Under the pieces are notes generated by a model. That model had not been told where the DNA came from and ran no database searches. It saw nothing but the letters and a program-made list of their open reading frames with translations. A stretch of 5,878 bases of DNA from Thermoleophilia bacterium (GTDB taxonomy: Bacteria; Actinomycetota; Thermoleophilia; Gaiellales; Gaiellaceae), in NCBI GenBank assembly GCA_014534155.1, contig JACVSB010000123.1, positions 1 to 5,878 of the forward strand, written 5' to 3'. The translations under genes and the position numbers were made by a program. Shown in pieces: positions 1-5,326 of the stretch (positions are counted from its first letter, which is position 1; each line of letters starts with the position of its first letter).

Positions 1-666
1 ATCGAGAAGGCGCACCCGGACGTCTTCAACATCCTCCTCCAGATCCTCGAGGACGGGAAGCTGACGGATGCCCAGGGGCGCAAGGTCGACTTTCGCAACA
101 CGATCGTGATCATGACGTCGAACATCGGCGCGGCCACGATCTCGAAGAACCAGTCCTTCGGCTTCGGGATGGGCGACGAGACCGGCCTTTCCTACGACGA
201 GATGAAGGGCCGGATCATGGGCGAGCTGAAAAAGGTCTTCCGGCCAGAGCTCCTGAACCGGATCGACGAGGTGATCGTCTTCCACAAGCTGACGAAGGAG
301 GAGATCACGACGATCGTCGACCTCATGCTGAACCGGCTGCGCGATCAGCTGGGCGAGCACGAGGCGACGATCGAGCTGACGGACGGGGCGAAGGAGCTCC
401 TGGTCGAGAAGGGCTACGACCCGGCGATGGGGGCCCGCCCGCTGCGGCGCGCGATCCAGCGCCACATCGAGGACCCGTTGGCGGACTTCGTGCTTGGCCG
501 AACGCTGAAGCCGGGGTCCACGATCCTCGTCGACCGCTCGCCCGAAGAGAGCGACGAGGTGGCGATCACAGTCGTCGAGGGCCCCGAGCCCGAGCGCGAG
601 AAGGTGACGGTCCCGCCGGAGGAGCCGGAGGGCTCCGCCGACGAGGACGAGGGCTCGGAGGACTAG
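1..666 (+). CDS. clpC: ATP-dependent Clp protease ATP-binding subunit ClpC, C-terminal part (5' end outside window)
   Basis: This is the 3' end of a Hsp100/ClpC unfoldase, the hexameric AAA+ ring that unfolds proteins and feeds them to ClpP in the cytoplasm. The frame is open from base 1, and 221 residues are visible. It begins just after the D2 Walker B acid pair with IEKAHPDVFNILLQILEDG. The sensor-1 segment MTSNIGA follows (Asn codon at 121-123). FGF (157-165) sits where B. subtilis ClpC has the ClpP-docking VGF loop. FRPELLNRID carries the probable arginine finger, and GARPLRR is sensor 2 (Arg codon at 436-438). The FGF tripeptide favours a ClpP-partnered ClpC over the disaggregase ClpB. 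The last ~40 residues form a low-complexity tail rich in Glu, Asp and Pro. The N-domain, D1 and D2 Walker A lie upstream of the window. Identification is firm; only the exact subfamily name depends on the missing N-terminus. Confidence 0.96.
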   Translation: MEKAHPDVFNILLQILEDGKLTDAQGRKVDFRNTIVIMTSNIGAATISKNQSFGFGMGDETGLSYDEMKGRIMGELKKVFRPELLNRIDEVIVFHKLTKEEITTIVDLMLNRLRDQLGEHEATIELTDGAKELLVEKGYDPAMGARPLRRAIQRHIEDPLADFVLGRTLKPGSTILVDRSPEESDEVAITVVEGPEPEREKVTVPPEEPEGSADEDEGSED

Positions 667-677
667 CCGATCTGGCG

Positions 678-703
678 GCGCGGCGGCCTCCCGGCCGCCG
701 CGC
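678..703. terminator. GC-rich hairpin, probable bidirectional terminator between clpC and tatA
   Basis: A perfect 11-bp inverted repeat (GCGCGGCGGCC at 678-688, GGCCGCCGCGC at 693-703) encloses a 4-base TCCC loop. It starts 11 bases after the clpC stop and lies 14 bases beyond the tatA stop on the other strand, so it sits in the tail-to-tail gap and could end transcripts from both sides. There is no T-tract on either side, so it would be a GC-rich, U-poor terminator of the kind proposed in actinobacteria. The stem is seen directly; termination is inferred. Confidence 0.6.
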
Positions 704-717
704 TCCCTCCGCTCGCC

Positions 718-942
718 CTAGGTCCGTCCGTCTCCCTCGGGCCCATCGCCCGTAGGCTCGCCGTCGCGCGTCTCGCGCGCTGGGTCTTCGAGGGAGAGGA
801 GCGTCCTCGCCTCGCGCAGGGGCTCCTTGACCTCGCGGACGCCCCGTCCCGCCGTGCGGGCGAGCTCGGGAATCCGCGAAGCGCCGAAGAGGAGCGCCAG
901 CACGAGAACGACGATCACGATCTCGAGCGGCGCGAACGGCAC
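718..942 (-). CDS. tatA: Twin-arginine translocase subunit, TatA/E family
   Basis: A 74-residue protein with TatA/TatB architecture. After a short periplasmic N-terminus (MPFAPLE) comes one hydrophobic helix at about residues 6-18, with the usual polar residue near its start (Glu7). The hinge FGASRIPELAR at 19-29 matches the family FG-x-x-(R/K)-(L/I)-PEL motif. An amphipathic helix follows to about residue 50, then a charged, Gly/Asp/Glu-rich tail. TatA oligomers form the pore through which TatC delivers folded twin-arginine proteins across the inner membrane. The GTG start at 942 gives the expected MPF N-terminus. No Shine-Dalgarno sequence sits before it, but a -10-like hexamer lies six bases upstream, so the mRNA may be leaderless. 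Neither tatC nor tatB is in the window. TatA is preferred over TatB because the protein is short, but the split between TatA and TatB is uncertain. Confidence 0.88.
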   Translation of the reverse strand: MPFAPLEIVIVVLVLALLFGASRIPELARTAGRGVREVKEPLREARTLLSLEDPARETRDGEPTGDGPEGDGRT

Positions 943-948
943 CGCGTC

Positions 949-954
949 AACGTA
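949..954 (-). promoter_or_regulatory. Candidate -10 element of a leaderless tatA promoter
   Basis: On the minus strand the hexamer TACGTT fits the actinobacterial TANNNT -10 pattern. Exactly six bases (943-948) separate it from the GTG start of tatA, which would place transcription initiation on the start codon itself. I see no convincing -35 hexamer upstream and no ribosome binding site. This is a spacing argument only. Confidence 0.35.
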
Positions 955-1046
955 GCACCCCGTCTCGGGAGCACGAGAACCGCTCGGTGCGCGCTGCGGC
1001 GCTCTTCCGCGTGGGAGCCGCGCGGATGGCCGTCGGGCCGCCCTCC

Positions 1047-1052
1047 TAGACT
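1047..1052 (+). promoter_or_regulatory. Candidate -10 element of radA-disA promoter, possibly leaderless
   Basis: TAGACT fits TANNNT and ends nine bases before the radA ATG, so initiation would fall at or within about three bases of the start codon. The region just upstream of the ATG has no purine-rich Shine-Dalgarno sequence, which agrees with leaderless translation. No good -35 match is visible at normal spacing. The 119-bp spacer 943-1061 otherwise shows only short GC-rich inverted repeats that I do not consider significant. Confidence 0.3.
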
Positions 1053-1061
1053 CGCACGGCG

Positions 1062-2417
1062 ATGGCGAAGGCGGCGGCGACGCGGCACACGTGCTCGGAG
1101 TGCGGCTACACGACGGGAAAATGGCTTGGCCGTTGCGCGGGCTGTGGCGGATGGGGGACGCTCGTCGAGGAGCGGGCGGCGTCCTCTTCCGGCGCCGCGA
1201 CGGTGCGGGCCCGGCCGCTCCTTCGGCTCGTCGAGGTCGACGCGGCGCAGGGGGAGCGGATCCGTACGGGCGTCCCGGAGCTCGACCGCGTCCTCGGCGG
1301 CGGCCTCGTCCCGGCGAGCCTCGTGCTCGTCTCGGGCGATCCGGGGATCGGCAAGTCGACGCTCCTGCTCATGGCGCTGCGCGCCCTCTCCCGTGAGCGG
1401 ACGGCGGTCCTCGTCACGGGCGAGGAGTCAGCGGCTCAGGTCAAGCTCAGGGCCGATCGCCTCGGCGGCGCGGGCGACGTCAAGGTCCTGGCCGAGACGA
1501 ACCTGGATGACGTCTGCACGACGCTCGCGGTCGAGCGGCCCGAGGTGTGCGTAATCGACTCGGTGCAGACGCTCTACTCGCCGGAGCTCGGGTCGGCCCC
1601 CGGCTCCGTCGCGCAGGTGCGAGAAGCGGCTGCCCGGCTCCTCCGCCTCGCGAAGGAGGAGCAGGTTGCGGTCTTCCTCGTCGGCCACGTGACGAAGGAC
1701 GGCGCTGTGGCGGGCCCGCGCGTCCTCGAGCACCTCGTCGATTGCGTCCTCCAGTTCGAGGGCGACCGCTACCGCGCGCACCGCGTCCTGCGCGCGGTCA
1801 AGAACCGCTTCGGGTCGACGAACGAGCTCGGCGTCTTCGAGATGACCGCGCACGGGCTCGTCGGCGTGGAGGACCCCTCCCTCGTCTTCGGGCGGCCCGA
1901 CGAGGACCAGCCCGGCTCGGCTGTCGCCTGCGCACTCGAAGGGACGAGGCCGATCGTTCTCGAGATCCAGGCGCTCGTCTCGCGCAGCGACCTCGCGATG
2001 CCGCGCCGGGTCGCGACGGGCGTCGACCCCAAGCGGCTCTCAATGATTGTCGCCGTCCTCGGCAGGCACGCGGGTGTCGCCCTCGGGCAGGCGGACGTGT
2101 TCGTGAACGTCGCCGGCGGCGTTCGGATCGACGAGCCCGGCGCCGACCTCGCGGTCGCGCTCGCGATCGCCTCGGCCGCCCGCGGCGTGCCGCTGCGCTC
2201 GCGCGTGGTCGCGATCGGGGAGGTAGGGCTGACGGGCCGCCTGCGCCCGGTCGCCCAGCTCGAGCGCCGGCTGACCGAGTGCGCCAAGCTCGGGCTCCGC
2301 GAGGCCGTCGTGCCGGAGGGCACGAGCGCGCGTGGCAAGATTCGGCTGACTCCCGTCGCAAGCCTGCGGCGGGCGATCGCCGTCGGACTCCATGCGCCCG
2401 GATCCCAGGAAGGATAG
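1062..2417 (+). CDS. radA: DNA repair protein RadA (Sms)
   Basis: RadA is a RecA-like ATPase and branch-migration helicase that acts on recombination intermediates together with RecA. The 451-residue product matches the usual ~455-460 length. In order it has: an N-terminal four-cysteine zinc finger (Cys11, Cys14, Cys25, Cys28, within CSECGYTTGKWLGRC); a RecA-type ATPase core with Walker A GDPGIGKST at 92-100 and Walker B VIDSVQT around Asp166; the RadA-specific KNRFG motif at 247-251; and a C-terminal Lon-protease-like domain from about residue 290, with the conserved DVFVNVAGGVRIDEP and GEVGLTGRLRPV segments. That domain serves as a scaffold in RadA and is not known to be a protease. An ATG at 1026 is in frame but is cut off by a TAG at 1047, so ATG 1062 is the start. 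The 3' end overlaps disA by 26 bp, so the two genes form an operon. Confidence 0.98.
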   Translation: MAKAAATRHTCSECGYTTGKWLGRCAGCGGWGTLVEERAASSSGAATVRARPLLRLVEVDAAQGERIRTGVPELDRVLGGGLVPASLVLVSGDPGIGKSTLLLMALRALSRERTAVLVTGEESAAQVKLRADRLGGAGDVKVLAETNLDDVCTTLAVERPEVCVIDSVQTLYSPELGSAPGSVAQVREAAARLLRLAKEEQVAVFLVGHVTKDGAVAGPRVLEHLVDCVLQFEGDRYRAHRVLRAVKNRFGSTNELGVFEMTAHGLVGVEDPSLVFGRPDEDQPGSAVACALEGTRPIVLEIQALVSRSDLAMPRRVATGVDPKRLSMIVAVLGRHAGVALGQADVFVNVAGGVRIDEPGADLAVALAIASAARGVPLRSRVVAIGEVGLTGRLRPVAQLERRLTECAKLGLREAVVPEGTSARGKIRLTPVASLRRAIAVGLHAPGSQEG

Positions 2418-3477
2418 GACTCTCCTCTCGGCACTGAGCCAGGTCGCGCCGGGAACGCCGCTGCGCGCCGGGATCGACGACATCATCCGGGCGCAACTCG
2501 GCGCCCTCGTCGTCATCGGGGAGCCGAACGAGCTCGCGTTTCTCTTCTCGGGCGGGATGCGGCTCGATCTCCCGCTCACGTCACAGCTCCTGTACGAGCT
2601 CGCGAAGATGGACGGCGCGATCATCATCAACTCCGACCTGTCTCGGCTGGTCTACGCGAACGTCCAGCTGATGCCGGATCCCACGATCGCCTCCTCGGAG
2701 ACCGGCACGCGGCACCGGACGGCCGAGCGCGTGGCCAAGCAGACGGGCGCCCTCGTCGTCTCCATCTCGCAGCAGCGGGAGACCGTGACGCTCTTCATCG
2801 GCGACGTCCGCTACCAGCTCGGCGAGATCTCAGACGTGCTCGCGCGCACGAACCAGGCGCTCGCGACGCTCGAGACCTACCGGACGCGCCTCGACCAGGG
2901 GCTGACACGCCTGACCGCGCTCGAGTTCCAGAGCGCGGTGACGCTCGACGACGTCCTCGTCGTCGTGCAACGAGCCGAGATGACCACGCGGATGGCCGAG
3001 GAGATCGAGCGCAACTGCGTCGAGCTCGGGGAGGAGGGGCGCCTGATCCGGATGCAGCTCGACGAGTTGATGGAGGACGTGCCGCGCGAGAAGATCGCCG
3101 TCGTCTACGACTACGAGCTCTCGGGCGACGTCGCCGCCGCGACCGCGGCGCTCGAGCAGCTTGGGCGCCTGCCGTACGAGGTGCTCGTCGAGTTCGACGA
3201 GATCGCTGCGCTCCTCGGGTATCCGCGCGACGCCAACCCGCTCGACTACACCGTCGTCCCGCGCGGCTACCGCGTGCTGGCGAACATCCCGCGGCTTCCC
3301 GAGGCCGTCATCCGCCGCCTCGTCCAGGGCTTCGAGTCGCTCGACGCGGTCATCCGCGCGAGCCAGCGGGACCTCGAGGCGGTGGAAGGCGTGGGCGTCG
3401 TGCGAGCGCGCGAGATTCGCGAGGGACTACGCCGCCTTCAGGAGCACAACCTGGTCGACCGCTACCTCCAGCTGTAG
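2392..3477 (+). CDS. disA: DNA integrity scanning diadenylate cyclase DisA
   Basis: DisA condenses two ATP into cyclic di-AMP and pauses on branched DNA such as recombination intermediates. In B. subtilis its activity is modulated by RadA. The product is 361 residues, normal for the family. The N-terminal DAC domain holds both catalytic signatures: DGA at 74-76 (within KMDGAIIINSD) and RHR at 107-109 (within TGTRHRTAERV), so the enzyme should be active. A helical linker follows (about 150-290), then a C-terminal DNA-binding region with helix-hairpin-helix character (about 297-355, including VEGVGVVRAREI). The ATG at 2392 lies inside radA in another frame, and the overlap implies co-transcription and probable translational coupling. 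The upstream sequence has no clear Shine-Dalgarno. The N-terminus aligns well with family members in SQVAPGTPLRAGIDDI, which supports this start. Confidence 0.98.
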   Translation: MRPDPRKDRTLLSALSQVAPGTPLRAGIDDIIRAQLGALVVIGEPNELAFLFSGGMRLDLPLTSQLLYELAKMDGAIIINSDLSRLVYANVQLMPDPTIASSETGTRHRTAERVAKQTGALVVSISQQRETVTLFIGDVRYQLGEISDVLARTNQALATLETYRTRLDQGLTRLTALEFQSAVTLDDVLVVVQRAEMTTRMAEEIERNCVELGEEGRLIRMQLDELMEDVPREKIAVVYDYELSGDVAAATAALEQLGRLPYEVLVEFDEIAALLGYPRDANPLDYTVVPRGYRVLANIPRLPEAVIRRLVQGFESLDAVIRASQRDLEAVEGVGVVRAREIREGLRRLQEHNLVDRYLQL

Positions 3478-3534
3478 GAAAAGCCCTGCTCAGAAGGGCC
3501 GAGCTGCGCACGCGGCGCGAAAATCCCTGGAAAC

Positions 3535-3564
3535 CTGGCTTTTTTCACAGATTCTCGATACAAT
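3535..3564 (+). promoter_or_regulatory. Candidate housekeeping promoter for carD and downstream genes
   Basis: TACAAT at 3559-3564 differs from TATAAT at one position. CTGGCT at 3535-3540 is a weak -35 match (three of six bases), 18 bases upstream of it. The element lies in the AT-rich island, and initiation near 3571 would leave a leader of roughly 55 bases before carD. It is the best promoter-like sequence in the window, but the -35 part is doubtful. Confidence 0.45.
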
Positions 3565-3586
3565 CGTGGGGTTTGGAGAGGGATCG

Positions 3587-3604
3587 GGGGCGGTCGCACG
3601 CCCC
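3587..3604 (+). promoter_or_regulatory. Hairpin in the carD 5' leader
   Basis: GGGGCG (3587-3592) and CGCCCC (3599-3604) form a perfect 6-bp GC stem with a 6-base loop, about ten bases upstream of the carD ribosome binding site. No T-run follows, so it is unlikely to be a terminator. It could stabilise the transcript or affect translation. The structure is seen; a role is only inferred. Confidence 0.35.
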
Positions 3605-3614
3605 GTCTTCACAC

Positions 3615-3629
3615 GAGGGAGGAAGCTTG
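3615..3629 (+). promoter_or_regulatory. Ribosome binding site deciding the TTG start of carD
   Basis: GAGGGAGGAAG at 3615-3625 is the clearest Shine-Dalgarno sequence in the window, with its GGAGG core at 3618-3622. It ends a few bases before TTG 3627-3629. No ATG or GTG lies in frame nearby, and the protein starting here has the classic CarD N-terminus (YEVGDKVVYPHHG after the initiator). Confidence 0.8.
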
Positions 3630-4133
3630 TACGAAGTCGGCGATAAGGTCGTCTACCCCCACCACGGCGCGGGCGTCGTTGCGAAGAAGGAGACCCGTAC
3701 GGTCCTGGGTCAGGAGCGCGAGTACCTGACGATCCAGATCCTGCACAACGACATGACGGTGAACGTGCCCTCGGAGAACTGCGAGCGGGTGGGGCTGCGG
3801 AAGGTCATCGACGAGGAGATGGTCGAACGCGTCCTCGACGTCCTCCACGGCGACGGCACGAAGATGCCGAAGAACTGGAACCGCCGCTTCAAGTACAACC
3901 GCGACAAGATGAAGACGGGGAACATCTTCGAGCTCGCCGAGGTCGTGCGGAACCTGGCGCTCCGGGACCATGAGAAGGGTCTTTCCACCGGTGAGAAGCA
4001 GATGTTCGTGAAGGCGAAGAAGATCCTCGCCTCCGAGCTCATGTACGCGAAGGGCATGGACGAGGAGGAGGCGGCCGCGTGGCTCGACGAGGAGCTCGCG
4101 GGCGCGCCGGTGCGCCACGCTGTCGCGAGCTAG
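3627..4133 (+). CDS. carD: CarD family RNA-polymerase-binding transcription regulator
   Basis: CarD binds the RNA polymerase beta subunit and stabilises open promoter complexes, influencing rRNA and stress transcription genome-wide. The 168-residue product matches Mycobacterium CarD (162) throughout. The N-terminal RNAP-interaction domain is about residues 1-55, with VGDKVVYPHHGAGVV and Arg24, equivalent to mycobacterial Arg25. The helical DNA-binding domain holds Trp84 in PKNWNRRFKYN, equivalent to Trp85, which wedges at the -10 upstream fork. LSTGEKQMFVKAKKIL is the conserved late helix. Position 46 is Asn, where M. tuberculosis has Arg47, a polymerase contact. The start is TTG with a strong ribosome binding site; longer readings upstream have no family resemblance. 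The gene lies 149 bp after disA with its own likely promoter, and 33 bp before ispD, with which it probably shares a transcript. Confidence 0.96.
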   Translation: MYEVGDKVVYPHHGAGVVAKKETRTVLGQEREYLTIQILHNDMTVNVPSENCERVGLRKVIDEEMVERVLDVLHGDGTKMPKNWNRRFKYNRDKMKTGNIFELAEVVRNLALRDHEKGLSTGEKQMFVKAKKILASELMYAKGMDEEEAAAWLDEELAGAPVRHAVAS

Positions 4134-4141
4134 CAGATCGC

Positions 4142-4161
4142 ATCCGGGCCCGCCACCGGAT
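4142..4161 (+). promoter_or_regulatory. Short intercistronic hairpin before ispD
   Basis: ATCCGG (4142-4147) pairs perfectly with CCGGAT (4156-4161) across an 8-base loop. It ends five bases before the ispD GTG, so its 3' arm contains the GGA that would be the only weak ribosome binding site. It has no T-run. It might limit ispD initiation, or it may be coincidental in GC-rich DNA. Confidence 0.3.
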
Positions 4162-4166
4162 CGGGG

Positions 4167-4841
4167 GTGTGGGCGGTCATCGCCGCCGCCGGCCGCGGGG
4201 AGCGGCTCGCGGCGCCCTACCCGAAGGCCTTCGCGAAGCTCGCTGACCGCCCGCTCCTCGCCGAGAGCGTGGAGCGGCTCGATGCGTCGGAGTGGATCGA
4301 GGGGATCGTCGTCGTGGCGCCGCCCGAGTGGGAGGAGCCGGCCATCCTCCTCGCCGAGGAGCTTGGCGCGGCGAAGGTAGCCGCCGTCGTCACGGGCGGC
4401 GAGACGCGCACGCAGTCGGTGCGCGCGGGCGTGGCGGAGGTTCCGCCGCAAGCCGCCGTCGTCCTCGTGCACGATTCCGCCCGGCCCGTTCTGCCGGGGG
4501 ACGTCGTCGAGCGGCTCGTGACGGCGCTCGCGGAAGAGTGGGACGGCGCGGTTCCCGCGGTTCCCGTCCGGGACACGCTGAAGCGGGCGGACGGCGAGGC
4601 GGTGGGCGAGACCGTCGACCGTTCGGGCCTCTGGGCGGCGCAGACGCCGCAGGCGTTCGTCGCCGACGCGCTCCGGAGGGCGCTCGACCGCGGTGTCGAG
4701 GCGAGCGACTGCGCGGGTCTCGTGCAGTCGGCGGGTGGCCGTGTTCGGCTCGTACCCGGCGACGCGCGTCTCCTCAAGGTCACGGACGGCACCGACCTCG
4801 CGCTCGTGGACGCCCTCGTGGCCGCCGAGAAGCGCCGGTGA
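4167..4841 (+). CDS. ispD: 2-C-methyl-D-erythritol 4-phosphate cytidylyltransferase IspD
   Basis: IspD transfers CMP from CTP to methylerythritol 4-phosphate, the third step of the MEP isoprenoid pathway, in the cytoplasm. The 224-residue product is typical in length. The N-terminal nucleotide-binding loop is AAAGRGERL (6-14) followed by PKAF, giving Arg13 and Lys20, the equivalents of E. coli Arg20 and Lys27. GGETRTQSV (77-85), VHDSARP (101-107) and Arg152 with QTPQAF (159-164) cover the substrate sites. Lys204 in LLKVTDGTDL matches E. coli Lys213. All key residues are present. The GTG start at 4167 places MWAVIAAAG in register, and no alternative in-frame start exists between it and the carD stop. 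Its TGA overlaps the GTG of the next gene. Confidence 0.97.
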   Translation: MWAVIAAAGRGERLAAPYPKAFAKLADRPLLAESVERLDASEWIEGIVVVAPPEWEEPAILLAEELGAAKVAAVVTGGETRTQSVRAGVAEVPPQAAVVLVHDSARPVLPGDVVERLVTALAEEWDGAVPAVPVRDTLKRADGEAVGETVDRSGLWAAQTPQAFVADALRRALDRGVEASDCAGLVQSAGGRVRLVPGDARLLKVTDGTDLALVDALVAAEKRR

Positions 4842-5326
4842 TCTCGGGAGTCCTCCTCACGGGCCCGGTGGGAGTGGGGAAGACAGCCGTCTCGGTCGAG
4901 GTCGCGGAGATGGTGGATGACGCGGCGGTGCTCGACCTGGACTGGCTCGGATGGTTTCGCCCTCCGGGACCTCTTTCGCCCGACGACTTGATCACCCGCA
5001 ACCTGGCCCTCGTGTGGCCGACCTTCCGCGAGGCGGGAGCCAGGCGCCTCGTGCTCGGTCGTGCGCTCATCGGACCGGACCGGCTCGACGCGCTCCGCCG
5101 GTCGGTCCCCGACGTCGAGCTCGCGGTCGTTCGCCTGACGGCGCCCGGCGAGGTGCTCGAGCGGCGCCTGCGGGGCCGCGACGCGGGCGCGACGCTCGCA
5201 GGGCACCTGGCCGAGCGCGAGGCGTGGCGCGAGGACGGCCTCGACGTGCCGAGCATCCCGACTCAGGGCCGCTCGGTGTGCGAGGTCGCCGAAGCCGTGC
5301 TCGCCGAGGTCGGGTGGCTCAGGTGA
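4838..5326 (+). CDS. Uncharacterised P-loop NTPase, small nucleotide/metabolite-kinase-like
   Basis: A 162-residue protein beginning at GTG 4838, which overlaps the ispD stop as GTGA. A P-loop, GPVGVGKT, sits at residues 9-16. VLDLDWLGW (31-39) looks like the acidic substrate/Mg-binding strand of adenylylsulfate-, gluconate- or shikimate-type kinases. NLALVWPTFREAGARRLVLGR (about 55-75) and LERRLRGRD (107-115, Arg-rich and lid-like) follow, with a final TQGRSVCEVAEAVL helix. I recognise this as a P-loop kinase fold resembling proteins loosely annotated adenylylsulfate-kinase-like or AAA family ATPase in actinobacteria, but I cannot assign a substrate. It is not IspE, which is a GHMP kinase without this P-loop. 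GC-rich third positions and tight overlap with both neighbours show it is a real, co-translated gene. A link to isoprenoid or nucleotide metabolism is inferred from position only. Confidence 0.85.
   Translation: MISGVLLTGPVGVGKTAVSVEVAEMVDDAAVLDLDWLGWFRPPGPLSPDDLITRNLALVWPTFREAGARRLVLGRALIGPDRLDALRRSVPDVELAVVRLTAPGEVLERRLRGRDAGATLAGHLAEREAWREDGLDVPSIPTQGRSVCEVAEAVLAEVGWLR

Larger units (their letters stand above)
3478..3626. other. disA-carD intergenic region with AT-rich island
   Basis: This 149-bp gap is the largest non-coding stretch in the window. It is less GC-rich than its surroundings, with a run of six T at 3540-3545 followed by AT-rich sequence to about 3564. A weak 5-bp hairpin (GCCCT 3483-3487, AGGGC 3495-3499) lies just after disA but has no T-run directly behind it. 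AAAAGCC (3479-3485) is complementary to GGCTTTT (3537-3543), 51 bases apart, so a larger folded structure ending in the T-run is conceivable as a disA terminator. I see no small ORF that I can support. Confidence 0.5.

Noticed and set aside
1026..1049. In-frame ATG upstream of radA
   Set aside because: The frame is closed by TAG at 1047-1049, so it cannot extend RadA. A seven-codon leader peptide is possible but unsupported.
1769..2630. Several overlapping minus-strand open frames opposite radA and the start of disA
   Set aside because: Translations are Arg/Ala/Ser/Pro-rich without motifs, and the plus strand carries complete RadA and DisA.
3478..3626. Possible c-di-AMP (ydaO-type) riboswitch beside disA
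   Set aside because: The spacer is too short and lacks the conserved multi-helix pattern of that class. Only two small hairpins are visible.
3609..4472. Long open frame of 287 codons on the minus strand opposite carD and ispD
   Set aside because: It is an antisense shadow produced by GC-rich codon bias. Its product is an Arg/Leu-rich low-complexity sequence with no recognisable domain, while carD and ispD on the plus strand have full family motifs.
5314..5322. Alternative GTG start of ispF three codons upstream
   Set aside because: Possible, but the GTGA overlap at 5323 matches the preceding gene junction and gives a family-typical N-terminus.
4838..5326. Identification of the small kinase as IspE, completing the MEP pathway
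   Set aside because: IspE is a GHMP kinase of about 280-300 residues with a Gly-rich PxxxGLGGGS-type motif. This protein is 162 residues with a classical Walker A.
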